Source: Pseudomonadota bacterium (GTDB lineage: Bacteria > Pseudomonadota > Alphaproteobacteria > Caulobacterales > Caulobacteraceae). From it: a stretch of 38,703 nucleotides of DNA. The notes under the pieces were generated by a model. The model made no database searches and was not told the origin of the DNA. It saw only the letters and a program-made list of their open reading frames with translations. The stretch is taken from positions 1 to 38,703 of the forward strand of contig JAFAEC010000179.1 of NCBI GenBank assembly GCA_023424215.1, read 5' to 3'. Below are positions 31,055 through 38,703 of the stretch, piece after piece (within the stretch, counting starts at the first letter, position 1; each line of letters begins with the position of its first letter). The position numbers and the translations under genes were made by a program.

Positions 31055-31981
31055 ATGAGCTTTCCGATGGACCGCAGAAGCGTCCTGACCAGCCTCGCAG
31101 TGTTCGGCCTCGCCGGCTGCGAGGCGTCCGGCGACCGAACGTCGCCTTCGGCCCCTGCCGCGCCCAGGGCGTCTGTGGAGGTTCTCGACCTGTCCCTGCT
31201 CGAGCGCGTCCACGGCGGCCGCCTCGGGCTGGCGATCATGGACGCCGCCGGCGAGCGCGTCCTCGCCTGGCGCGGCGACGAACGCTTTCTCTACTGCTCG
31301 ACCTTCAAGCTGTTCCTCGCCGCCGCGACGCTGCAGCGCGTCGACGCGGGAAGGGAGCAGCTGGATCGCCGGGTGCCGGTCGCCGCCTCCGACATCACCC
31401 CCCACGCCCCGACCACGGAGCCGGCCGTAGGCTCGACCCTCACCGTCGAACAGCTGTGCCAGGGGATGGTCGAACTCAGCGACAATCCGGCCGCCAACCT
31501 GCTGATCGGGGCCATGGGCGGTCTGGAGGCGTGGAAGGCCTGGTACCCGACCCTTGGCGACGCCGTGACTCGCGTCGATCGGCTGGAGCCGGAGCTCAAT
31601 GTCGCGGAGGGCGACAAGGACACGACCACCCCGTTGCAGGCCGCGAGAAACATCGCCCGCCTGCTCACAGCGTCCGATCGCGCCCTGTCGCCCGACGCCG
31701 CCAGCCTGCTGGAGCGCTGGCTCAAGGACAGCCCCACCGGGGCGGACCGGATCAAGGGCGGCGTGCCCAACGGCTTCCAGGTCGCCCACAAGACCGGCAC
31801 CAGCGGCCGCGGCCACGCCAACGACATCGGTCTGATCTGGCCTGTCTCGGGACCGCCGATGCCGATCGCCGTATACTACGACGCGCCGGACGCGCCGGAC
31901 GGCGCGGCCCGCGACCGCATCATCGCGGCGGCGACGGCCGCGGCGCTCGACGCCCTGGGCCAGGGGGCCGGCAATGGCTGA
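31055..31981 (+). CDS. Class A beta-lactamase inside the flagellar operon
   Basis: 308 aa. Twin-arginine-like signal (DRRSVLTSLAVFGLAGC) with lipobox Cys22, so probably an exported lipoprotein. All class A motifs are present: STFK (Ser82, Lys85), SDN (142-144), EPELN (Glu178, Asn182) and KTGT (246-249), with DTTTP in the usual place. The residue before the serine is Cys81, as in some carbapenemases, but the partner Cys after KTG is Ser here, so that disulfide cannot form. It starts 2 nt after flbD and ends inside flhA (8-nt overlap); no ribosome site is visible, implying translational coupling. Codon use matches its neighbours. Usually flhA follows flbD directly. Confidence 0.93.
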   Translation: MSFPMDRRSVLTSLAVFGLAGCEASGDRTSPSAPAAPRASVEVLDLSLLERVHGGRLGLAIMDAAGERVLAWRGDERFLYCSTFKLFLAAATLQRVDAGREQLDRRVPVAASDITPHAPTTEPAVGSTLTVEQLCQGMVELSDNPAANLLIGAMGGLEAWKAWYPTLGDAVTRVDRLEPELNVAEGDKDTTTPLQAARNIARLLTASDRALSPDAASLLERWLKDSPTGADRIKGGVPNGFQVAHKTGTSGRGHANDIGLIWPVSGPPMPIAVYYDAPDAPDGAARDRIIAAATAAALDALGQGAGNG

Positions 31982-34076
31982 CGCCCCGCTGATGAAGGAC
32001 GGCCTGGCCCGTCCGACCGCCCTCGACATGCGCGGCTGGCTGCTGCGCGGCGAGGTGCTCATGGCGCTCGGCGTCATCGGCATCATCATGCTGCTCATCG
32101 TGCCGGTCCCCGGCATGCTGCTGGACCTGCTGCTGGCCATTTCGATCGTCGGCTCGGTGCTGATCCTGATGACGGCCCTGCTGATGAAGCGGCCGCTGGA
32201 CTTCGCCATCTTCCCGACCGTCCTGCTGGTCGCCACCCTCTACCGGCTGGGCCTCAACCTCGCCTCCACCCGCCTGATCCTGAGTCATGGCCACGAGGGT
32301 CACGCCGCGGCGGGCCAGGTCATCCAGGGGTTCGGCAGCCTGATGATGGGCGGCAGCTTCATCATCGGCATCATCATCTTCGCCATCCTGCTGGTGGTGA
32401 ACTTCGTCGTCATCACCAAGGGCTCGACCCGGATCGCCGAGGTCTCGGCGCGCTTCACCCTCGATTCCATGCCGGGCAAGCAGATGGCGATCGACGCCGA
32501 CCTGTCCGCCGGCCTGATCGACGAGGACACCGCCAAGCTCCGCCGCAAGGAGCTGGAGCAGGAATCGACCTTCTTCGGGGCCATGGACGGCGCCTCGAAA
32601 TTCGTCCGCGGCGACGCCGTGGCCGGCCTGATCATCACCTTCATCAACGCGCTCGGCGGCATCCTCATCGGGGTCATCCAGCACAGCCTTCCAGCCGGCG
32701 AGGCGGCCAACACCTACGTCCTGCTGACGGTCGGCGACGGCCTCGTCACCCAGGTGCCGGCCCTGATCGTGTCGATCGCCGCCGGCTTCCTCGTCTCGAA
32801 GGCCGGCGTCGAGGGCTCCGCCGACAAGGCCCTGGTCAGCCAGCTGGCCACCAACCCGGTCAGCCTCGGCGTGGTCTCGGGCGCGGCCGGCCTGATCGGC
32901 CTGATCCCCGGCATGCCCCTGCTGCCGTTCGCCGCCCTCGCCCTCGGCGCGGGCTTCATGGCCTGGAAGCTCGGTCGCGAGCGGCTCAAGCCCAAGACGG
33001 TCGACCCCGAGGCGGTCGTGGCCGGCCCGAAGGAGGATGTCGAGGAGCCGATCGGCACGGCGCTCAGTATCGACGAGGTCAAGATCGAGCTGGGCTATTC
33101 CCTGCTGTCCCTGATCAACGACCTCGAGGGCCGCCGGCTGACCGACCAGGTCCGCGCCCTGCGCCGCTCGCTGGCCCAGGAGTACGGCTTCGTCATGCCG
33201 TCGGTGCGCATCCTCGACAACATGCGCCTGGGCACCCAGGGCTACGCCATTCGCATCAAGGAGATGGAGGCCGGGCAGGGCGAGGTCCGTCTCGGCTGCC
33301 TGATGGCCATGGATCCGGCCGGCCGCCAGGTCGAACTGCCCGGCGAGCACACCCGCGAGCCCGCCTTCGGCCTGCCCGCCACCTGGATCGACGAAAGCCT
33401 GCGCGAGGAGGCCACCTTCCGCGGCTACACCATCGTCGACCCCTCGACCGTGCTGACCACCCACCTGACCGAGATCCTCAAGGAGAACATGGCCGACCTG
33501 CTCTCCTACGCCGAGGTTCAGAAGCTGCTGAAGGAGCTCGGTCCCGAGGAGAAGAAGCTGGTCGACGAGCTGATCCCGACCGTGGTCACCGTCACCACCC
33601 TGCAGCGCGTCCTCCAGTCCCTGCTGCGCGAGAAGGTCTCGATCCGCGACCTGCCGGCCATCCTCGAGGGCCTGGCCGAGGCCGCGCCGCATACCTCTTC
33701 GGTCACCACCCTGGTTGAACACGTCCGCGCCCGTCTGGCCCGCCAGCTGTGCTGGCAGCACAAGGGCGACGACGGGGCCCTGCCGATCGTCACCCTGTCG
33801 CCGGAGTGGGAGCAGGCCTTCGCTGACAGCCTCGTCGGCCAGGGCGAGGAGCGCCAGCTGGCCATGGCCCCGTCGAAGCTGCAGGACTTCATCCGCGCCG
33901 TCCGCGATGTGTTCGAGCGCGCCGCCATGGCCGGAGAAACGGCGGTGCTGCTGACCGGGCCGCAGGTCCGGCCCTATGTCCGCTCGATCATCGAACGCTT
34001 CCGCGGCCAGACCGTGGTGATGAGCCAGAATGAGGTCCACCCCAAGGCGCGCCTGCGGACCATCGGCTCGGTCTGA
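31974..34076 (+). CDS. flhA: Flagellar export protein FlhA
   Basis: 700 aa. N-terminal half with about eight transmembrane segments and the FHIPEP signature region (TVLLVATLYRLGLNLASTRLIL). The cytoplasmic half contains VRILDNMRLGTQGYAIRIKE, binding chaperones and substrates. It is the largest export-gate subunit, arranged as a nonameric ring. It starts inside the beta-lactamase gene, 8 nt before that gene's stop; GGGGG precedes the ATG. It is the last gene of the fliF operon. Confidence 0.97.
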   Translation: MADAPLMKDGLARPTALDMRGWLLRGEVLMALGVIGIIMLLIVPVPGMLLDLLLAISIVGSVLILMTALLMKRPLDFAIFPTVLLVATLYRLGLNLASTRLILSHGHEGHAAAGQVIQGFGSLMMGGSFIIGIIIFAILLVVNFVVITKGSTRIAEVSARFTLDSMPGKQMAIDADLSAGLIDEDTAKLRRKELEQESTFFGAMDGASKFVRGDAVAGLIITFINALGGILIGVIQHSLPAGEAANTYVLLTVGDGLVTQVPALIVSIAAGFLVSKAGVEGSADKALVSQLATNPVSLGVVSGAAGLIGLIPGMPLLPFAALALGAGFMAWKLGRERLKPKTVDPEAVVAGPKEDVEEPIGTALSIDEVKIELGYSLLSLINDLEGRRLTDQVRALRRSLAQEYGFVMPSVRILDNMRLGTQGYAIRIKEMEAGQGEVRLGCLMAMDPAGRQVELPGEHTREPAFGLPATWIDESLREEATFRGYTIVDPSTVLTTHLTEILKENMADLLSYAEVQKLLKELGPEEKKLVDELIPTVVTVTTLQRVLQSLLREKVSIRDLPAILEGLAEAAPHTSSVTTLVEHVRARLARQLCWQHKGDDGALPIVTLSPEWEQAFADSLVGQGEERQLAMAPSKLQDFIRAVRDVFERAAMAGETAVLLTGPQVRPYVRSIIERFRGQTVVMSQNEVHPKARLRTIGSV

Positions 34077-34092
34077 CGGGGGGAGGGGGCGG

Positions 34093-34809
34093 CTAGCGGG
34101 TCTCCGTCCACCCGCTCGCCGACGCCTCCCGCGCCGCCTCGTTCGCCGGGCGGGCGATCAGCCCGGACTGGGTGATCCACACCTCGTAGCGCGCCCCGTC
34201 CACCATCGGCATGTAGGCCGCCCCGCCGTACAGGGTGTCCACCGCGTCGATGAAGCGACGATAGCGCCGCGCCGTGTCCCAGGCGTCCAACCGCCACGGG
34301 AGCCAGTCGGGCCCGGCGTCGCCGCCCGACAGCGGGTGCACGCTGCGCTCGGCGTGGAGCTCCTGCTCGATCAGCCGGTAGCGCCCCGACAGGCGGTCCA
34401 GCCGGTACTGCGCGTCCAGTCCCAGCACATTGGCCCATGGCTTCCACTTCAGCACCCGGGCCTCGATCCGCCACTCATCGCCGTGCAGCGGATACAGGTT
34501 GGTCGCCGCCGGCATGTCCTCGCCCCGGGCCGGCTGGATCACCGTCGCCTCGAAATACTGGGGCCCCAGCTGGCGGACCTGCACCGTCGCCACCGGACGC
34601 TCATGGGTCAGCCGCGCGTAGGTCTGGATGTCCAGGGCCAGCAGGCCGGCGATGCTCGCGACCGCGATCAGGGCCGCGCCCACGCCGCCGCCCAGCAGAC
34701 CCCCGAAGAACCGCTCCCGGAACAGCGCCGCCAGCCCCTTCAGCAGCACGCCGAGCCCGAGCAGCGCGACCACCATCGGTACGATCCACCACCACCAGAC
34801 CATCGACAT
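34093..34809 (-). CDS. Hypothetical two-span membrane protein
   Basis: 238 aa. Two N-terminal transmembrane segments (WWWWIVPMVVALLGLGVLLKGL and VGAALIAVASIAGLLAL), then a conserved soluble part: GPQYFEATVIQP..., EARVLKWKPWANVLGLDAQYRLDRLSGRY, ARRYRRFIDAVDTLYGGAAYMPM and YEVWITQSGLIARP. I recall similar proteins in other proteobacteria annotated loosely as multidrug efflux pump; that name has no support here. Start ATG 34809 or 34803, both close to AGAGGGGG; a longer frame to 34878 would run through the palindrome at 34839-34858. It converges with flhA (16 nt). Confidence 0.7.
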   Translation of the reverse strand: MSMVWWWWIVPMVVALLGLGVLLKGLAALFRERFFGGLLGGGVGAALIAVASIAGLLALDIQTYARLTHERPVATVQVRQLGPQYFEATVIQPARGEDMPAATNLYPLHGDEWRIEARVLKWKPWANVLGLDAQYRLDRLSGRYRLIEQELHAERSVHPLSGGDAGPDWLPWRLDAWDTARRYRRFIDAVDTLYGGAAYMPMVDGARYEVWITQSGLIARPANEAAREASASGWTETR

Positions 34810-34838
34810 GCCCCCTCTGCGCTGCGCACCGCCAATCC

Positions 34839-34858
34839 TGTACCCAAATCTGGGTACA
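34839..34858. promoter_or_regulatory. Perfect palindromic operator candidate
   Basis: TGTACCCA (34839-34846), 4-nt AATC, TGGGTACA (34851-34858): an exact 8-bp inverted repeat lying 30 nt upstream of the hypothetical membrane gene and 64 nt upstream of the kinase operon. The spacing and symmetry are those of a dimeric regulator site; as RNA it could also form a hairpin. The binding protein is unknown. Confidence 0.55.
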
Positions 34859-34922
34859 TCGTGAGAGGTTCTCCTCAAGCGCGACTGGACAGGTCCGTTC
34901 GCCCCGCTAAAGGTCGCCCGCG

Positions 34923-36455
34923 ATGAGCTCTTCGTGGCGCCACACCCTGCAGGCCCTCGGCCACTTCGTGAGGACGCCGACGCTGGGCCGCCGCGTGGCC
35001 GGCCTGCTGGCCCTCGCCATCGCGCTGCTGCTGGCCATCAATGTCGCCGCCTTTGTCATGATCCGGCGCACCGCCGGGTTCAACGACATGAGCGAGCACG
35101 CCCAGCGGGTGCGTCTCGCCGCGGATACGGTGCTGATCCGGCTGCTGGACGCCGAGTCGGGGCAGCGGGGCTACATGCTGACCGCGCGCCAGGAATACCT
35201 CGCCCACTACGACGAGGCGTTGAGGGTCCTGCCGCAGCTGTTCGACGAACTTGAAACCCTCACCGCCGACGATCCGGATCTGGCGCCGCGGGTGGCTCGC
35301 CTGCGCGAGGTCGCCACGGCGCGCGTCGATCTCGCCGAGCGCACCGTCGCCCTCGCGCGGATGGGCCGGGTGGGCGAGGCGGTGAGCCTCGTACGCAGCG
35401 GTCAGGGCCGCGCGCGGATGGACGAACTGCGAGTCGAGGTCGAGGCGATCAACGAGATCCTCGCCACCCAGCTGCAGTTCCGCACGCGCCAGACCGAATG
35501 GGCCAACGGCCTGACCCTCGTGATCAACGCCATCGGCGCCTTGCTGATCATCGCCCTGGCCGGGGTCAGCGCCTGGCTGATCCGCCGCTATGTGCTCGAG
35601 GTGCAGCAGGCCCGCGACGCCATCGCCGCCCTAAACGCCAGCCTTGAGACCAAGGTCCGCGATCGCACGGCCGACCTGACCCGGGCCAACGAGGAGATCC
35701 AGCGCTTCGCCTACATCGTCAGCCACGACCTGCGCGCGCCCCTGGTCAACGTCATGGGCTACACCTCCGAGCTGGAGCAGGCCAACAAGGTGCTGGACCG
35801 TCAGGTCGCCACGATCGGGCAGCGCGCCCCGAGGTCCCTCGATCCCGACGCCGTCGTGGCGGTGCGGGAAGACGTGCCCGAGGCGATCGGCTTCATCCGC
35901 GCCTCGACCGAGAAGATGGACCGGCTGATCAACGCCATCCTGCGTCTGTCCCGCGAGGGCCGTCGCGCCCTTGTGGTCGAGAGTCTCGACATGGGCCGCA
36001 TGGTCGAGAACATCGCCGCCAGCGTCCGCCACCAGACCGAGGCGGCCTCCGCCGAAATCGTCGTCGAGCCGCTGCCGTGGCTGGAGAGCGACCGACTCTC
36101 GGTCGAACAGATCTTCGGCAATCTGATCGACAACGCGATCAAGTACCTCGACCCGGCGCGCCCGGGCCGCATCGTGGTCTCGGGCTCCGAGGAGCCCGGC
36201 GGCCAAGTCGTCTATCGGGTGGTCGACAACGGACGCGGCATCTCGGACCGCGATCACGAACGCATCTTCGAGCTTTTCCGCCGCTCGGGCCGTCAGGACC
36301 GCCCCGGGGAGGGGCTCGGTCTCGCCTTCGTCCGCAACAGCGTCCGCCGCCTGGGCGGAGAGATCTCGGTCGAGTCCGAACTGGGCCGGGGCTCGACATT
36401 CACCCTGAAATTTCCCAAACGCCTGAACCTCGCCGACGCCGGAGACCACGCATGA
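34923..36455 (+). CDS. CHASE3-domain membrane histidine kinase
   Basis: 510 aa. Transmembrane segment 1 (about 24-46), periplasmic CHASE3 sensor domain with the hallmark DAESGQRGYMLT (76-87), second transmembrane segment (about 198-222), coiled coil, HisKA with AYIVSHDLRAPL (His268), and HATPase_c with NLIDNAIKY (Asn404), DNGRGI and GEGLGLAFV. A full sensor kinase; its ligand is unknown. First gene of a signalling operon; its stop overlaps the start of the next gene (ATGA). Confidence 0.92.
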   Translation: MSSSWRHTLQALGHFVRTPTLGRRVAGLLALAIALLLAINVAAFVMIRRTAGFNDMSEHAQRVRLAADTVLIRLLDAESGQRGYMLTARQEYLAHYDEALRVLPQLFDELETLTADDPDLAPRVARLREVATARVDLAERTVALARMGRVGEAVSLVRSGQGRARMDELRVEVEAINEILATQLQFRTRQTEWANGLTLVINAIGALLIIALAGVSAWLIRRYVLEVQQARDAIAALNASLETKVRDRTADLTRANEEIQRFAYIVSHDLRAPLVNVMGYTSELEQANKVLDRQVATIGQRAPRSLDPDAVVAVREDVPEAIGFIRASTEKMDRLINAILRLSREGRRALVVESLDMGRMVENIAASVRHQTEAASAEIVVEPLPWLESDRLSVEQIFGNLIDNAIKYLDPARPGRIVVSGSEEPGGQVVYRVVDNGRGISDRDHERIFELFRRSGRQDRPGEGLGLAFVRNSVRRLGGEISVESELGRGSTFTLKFPKRLNLADAGDHA

Positions 36456-36877
36456 GCGCATCCGTGAAGATCGTAATGGTCGAGGACGACCTCGGGCACG
36501 CCAAGCTGATCGAGAAGAACATCCGGCGCGCCAACATCGCCAACGAGATCGTGCACTTCGCCGACGGCGGCGCCGCGCTCGACTTCCTGTTCAGCGAGGA
36601 GGTTCGTCAGAACGGGCCGCTGCTGATCCTGCTGGACCTGAACCTGCCCGACATGTCCGGCACCGACATCCTTGCCCGGGTGAAGAGCGACGAGCGTCTG
36701 CACCGGGCGCCGGTCGTCGTCCTCACCACCACCGACGACAAGCTCGAGATCCAGCGCTGCTATGACCTCGGCTGCAACGTCTACATCACCAAGCCGGTCG
36801 ACTACGAAAGCTTTGCGGGAGCCATTCGCCAGCTTGGGCTTTTCCTGTCGGTGATGCAGGCCCCGGAGATCGAGTGA
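36452..36877 (+). CDS. Single-domain response regulator
   Basis: 141 aa, one receiver domain: acidic cluster EDD (11-13), phosphoacceptor Asp62 (LLDLNLP), Thr in LTTTDD, Lys114 in ITKPV. No output domain, so it probably passes phosphate to or from the kinases on either side or controls a protein partner. The type resembles Rcp1-like regulators. It overlaps both neighbours by 4 nt. Confidence 0.93.
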   Translation: MSASVKIVMVEDDLGHAKLIEKNIRRANIANEIVHFADGGAALDFLFSEEVRQNGPLLILLDLNLPDMSGTDILARVKSDERLHRAPVVVLTTTDDKLEIQRCYDLGCNVYITKPVDYESFAGAIRQLGLFLSVMQAPEIE

Positions 36878-37920
36878 AGGCGGCGGGGGAAGTCATTCGC
36901 CTGCTCTACATCGACGATGATCGCGGCCTGTCGCGGCTGGTCGAGAAGGAGCTGGGCCGCCACGGCTACGCCGTCACCTGCGCCCCCGACGGGGACGCGG
37001 GCCTCGCCGTCCTGACCTCCCCGAAGGCCGCCTTCGACGTCGTCGCGCTCGATCACTACATGCCCGGCCGCGACGGTCTCGACGTCCTGCCCGACATCGT
37101 GGCCCTGCCGGACCCGCCGCCCGTGGTCTACGTTACCGGGGCGCAGGAGGGCCGGATCGCGGTCGCCGCCCTGCGCGCCGGGGCGGCCGAATATGTGATC
37201 AAGGACGTCTCCGAGGATTTCACCACCCTGCTCCGCAACGCGGTCGAGCACGCCCTGCAGGCCCGCCGACTCCGCCGGGCCAATGAGGAGGCGCAGGAGC
37301 AGATTCGCCTCGCCCGCGACCGCGCCGAGGCCATGCTGCGCGAGGTTAATCACCGCGTCGGCAACTCGCTGCAGCTGGTCTCCAGCTTCATGTCGCTGCA
37401 ATTGCGGCACCTGACCGACGAGGGCGCCCGCGCCGCCCTCCGCGAATCCCAGGCGCGGATCGAGGCGGTGGCCCATGTCCATCGGCGGCTCTACACCTCC
37501 GGCGACCTGGCCTCGGTGGCGCTCGACGAATACCTCGAAGGCCTCATCGACGAACTCTCCAAGTCGCTCGGGCCGGGCGCCGGCTCGCCGAGCATCGCCC
37601 TCGAGGCGGAGCCGATGCGGGTGTCCACCGACCAGGCGGTGTCTCTCGGCGTGGTCGTCACCGAACTCGTCACCAACGCGGCCAAATACGCCTACGCCCC
37701 GGGCGAAGGCGGCGAGATTCGCGTCATTCTGCGGGCGGACGGAAAAGATCGCGCCCTGCTGACCGTGGAGGATGACGGTCCCGGCATGGGCGACGGCAAG
37801 CCCAAGGGCACTGGCCTCGGGGGCAAGATCGTCTCGGCGATGGCGGCGGGCCTGCGCTCGGCCGTCGAGTTCGACCCTTCGCACAAGGGGGTGCGGGCGC
37901 GGCTCGCCTTCGATCTCTGA
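36874..37920 (+). CDS. Receiver-HisKA_2 histidine kinase (HWE/HisKA_2 type)
   Basis: 348 aa. N-terminal receiver (acidic 14-16, phosphoacceptor Asp60 in ALDHYMP, Lys110 in YVIKD), linking helix, HisKA_2 dimerisation domain with REVNHRVGNSLQLVSSFM (His160), and HATPase with ELVTNAAKYAY (Asn268), DDGPGM and GTGLGGKIV. A soluble kinase whose activity is probably set by its own receiver. Kinases of the HisKA_2/HWE type often feed the PhyR general stress system in alphaproteobacteria. The GTG start overlaps the previous stop (GTGA). Confidence 0.92.
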   Translation: MKAAGEVIRLLYIDDDRGLSRLVEKELGRHGYAVTCAPDGDAGLAVLTSPKAAFDVVALDHYMPGRDGLDVLPDIVALPDPPPVVYVTGAQEGRIAVAALRAGAAEYVIKDVSEDFTTLLRNAVEHALQARRLRRANEEAQEQIRLARDRAEAMLREVNHRVGNSLQLVSSFMSLQLRHLTDEGARAALRESQARIEAVAHVHRRLYTSGDLASVALDEYLEGLIDELSKSLGPGAGSPSIALEAEPMRVSTDQAVSLGVVVTELVTNAAKYAYAPGEGGEIRVILRADGKDRALLTVEDDGPGMGDGKPKGTGLGGKIVSAMAAGLRSAVEFDPSHKGVRARLAFDL

Positions 37921-38372
37921 TGCGGCCCAGGCTTCAGTTCGGAATGCCCGAGGCCGGGCTGGACTACCCCGACCGGCCCACCGCCTTCGGCCTTGTCCTC
38001 CACGAGGCGAGAATGGCCTGCGTGCGCGTGGACCGGGGCGACCGCAGCTATTTCGATCTGCCGGGCGGGGCCGTCGATGGCGAGGAGACCGAAGAACAGG
38101 CGTTGGTCCGCGAGTTTCTCGAGGAGACGGGGATGTCGGTCAGACCGGTCGCGCGGATCGGCGAGGCCGCCCAGTTCTTCCGCCGCTCCGACGGGAAGCC
38201 GCTCAACAACATCGGTGGTTTCTGGCTCGCTGAATTCATCTCGCTGGATCCCGCGGCCAAGGTCGAGGCCGACCACGAACTGGTCTGGCTGGCGCCCGAC
38301 GCCGCCCTCGAGAGGCTTCGCCACGACGCCCACGCCTGGGCGGTCACGGCCTGGCTGCGACATCGGGCCTGA
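37920..38372 (+). CDS. Nudix hydrolase
   Basis: 150 aa. Perfect Nudix box: Gly50, Glu56, REFLEETGM (64-72), i.e. Gx5Ex7REUxEExGU. It hydrolyses a nucleoside-diphosphate-linked substrate, not identifiable from sequence. The ATG shares a base with the preceding TGA, so it belongs to the signalling operon. Confidence 0.93.
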   Translation: MRPRLQFGMPEAGLDYPDRPTAFGLVLHEARMACVRVDRGDRSYFDLPGGAVDGEETEEQALVREFLEETGMSVRPVARIGEAAQFFRRSDGKPLNNIGGFWLAEFISLDPAAKVEADHELVWLAPDAALERLRHDAHAWAVTAWLRHRA

Positions 38373-38380
38373 GGTTCTTC

Positions 38381-38406
38381 GGAACGGGTGGCGGCCGCGG
38401 CCCGTT
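38381..38406 (+). promoter_or_regulatory. Candidate EcfG (general stress sigma) promoter of csbD
   Basis: GGAAC (38381-38385), 17 nt, CGTT (38403-38406), about 50 nt before the csbD start. This is the EcfG/sigma-T consensus. csbD-like genes are typical members of this stress regulon, which supports the call. Confidence 0.65.
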
Positions 38407-38456
38407 GCCCTCTCGAAGCGCCATCGTCCCGACGGCGCCGCGAGAAGGAGGCTCCC

Positions 38457-38642
38457 ATGCCCGATCACGACCGTGTCGAAGGTTCCGCCAAGCAGATGGG
38501 CGGCAAGATGAAGGAAGCCGCCGGAGACCTCACCGGCGACCACAAGATGAAGGCCGAGGGCCAGGCCGACCAGGTCGAAGGCAAGGTCCAGAACGCTGTC
38601 GGCGGTGTGAAGGACGCCCTCCGCGACGACAAGCGCCACTGA
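38457..38642 (+). CDS. CsbD-family stress protein
   Basis: 61 aa, hydrophilic and helical. It carries CsbD repeats: RVEGSAKQMGGKMKEAAGDLTGDHKMKAEGQADQVEGKVQNAVGGVKDALRDD. CsbD proteins are abundant stress-induced small proteins of unknown mechanism. AAGGAGG precedes ATG 38457. A separate EcfG-type promoter and a terminator make it an independent unit after the nudix gene. Confidence 0.93.
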   Translation: MPDHDRVEGSAKQMGGKMKEAAGDLTGDHKMKAEGQADQVEGKVQNAVGGVKDALRDDKRH

Positions 38643-38666
38643 CGACGGCTCAACCGGCGAAGCGGC

Positions 38667-38700
38667 GGCCCCCCCGGCGCGGCGGGGGGGGGGGGTTTTT
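38667..38700 (+). terminator. Probable terminator of csbD at contig edge
   Basis: A run of seven C (38669-38675), a short GGCGCGGC stretch, then twelve G (38684-38695) and TTTTT (38696-38700): a C/G stem followed by T. The exact lengths of the runs are suspect because of the contig end. Confidence 0.5.
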
Positions 38701-38703
38701 CGG

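Noticed and set aside
34839..34858. Palindrome as a PpsR/CrtJ site
   Set aside because: That family needs TGT-N12-ACA; here the spacing is N14, and there are no photosynthesis genes.

Overview
The window is one gene-dense, very GC-rich alphaproteobacterial segment, almost certainly from the Caulobacteraceae (Brevundimonas- or Caulobacter-like; the genus is not fixed). The evidence is the Caulobacter-style flagellar gene order (fliF-fliG-fliH/flbE-fliN-flbD-flhA, fliQ-fliR-flhB, flgB-flgC-fliE, fliO-fliP), full CtrA-type boxes in front of these units, GANTC (CcrM-type) sites, and a CarD/FdxA neighbourhood. It looks like a complete contig: both ends run into G/C homopolymers, and an M1 peptidase gene is cut at the left end.

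Layout. 1-8.5 kb holds housekeeping genes: an M1 peptidase, rpmB, a DUF3617-like secreted protein, a small conserved hypothetical, a lipoprotein cytochrome c, carD, fdxA, yceI, and a SUV3-like helicase overlapping an S4-domain gene. A tRNA-Arg(CCU) lies at 8.77 kb. 8.9-11.5 kb is a minus-strand operon DUF983 - TlpA-like - metallo-beta-lactamase-fold hydrolase - DUF805, the last with an apparent frameshift. 11.6-15.4 kb has a CinA/PncC deamidase, two tiny membrane proteins and a 958-aa TPR protein; hupB-like HU follows.

15.8-18.2 kb is a divergent flagellar pair, fliO-fliP against flgB-flgC-fliE. 18.2-23.6 kb holds metabolic genes: a 2OG-Fe(II) oxygenase, an amidohydrolase, an acyltransferase, folE and an M20 peptidase. 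23.7-34.1 kb contains fliQ-fliR-flhB and then fliF-fliG-fliH-fliN-flbD-bla-flhA. The most striking feature is that a complete class A beta-lactamase gene sits inside this early flagellar operon, 2 nt after flbD and overlapping flhA by 8 nt. 34.1-38.7 kb has a hypothetical membrane protein and a tightly overlapping signalling operon (CHASE3 histidine kinase, single-domain response regulator, REC-HisKA_2 kinase, Nudix hydrolase), followed by a CsbD-family stress gene.

Regulatory layers. The flgB, fliQ and fliF units share one module: a CtrA box (TTAA-N7-TTWACC) followed at fixed spacing by a palindrome, GGCA-N5-TGCC, which I propose as an FlbD operator. fliO has a looser version. Three other genes (DUF3617-like, cinA, csbD) carry candidate EcfG general-stress promoters (GGAAC-N16/17-CGTT). 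A perfect 8+8 palindrome lies between the hypothetical membrane gene and the signalling operon. Family assignments rest on motif recognition from the sequence alone; no database search was run.
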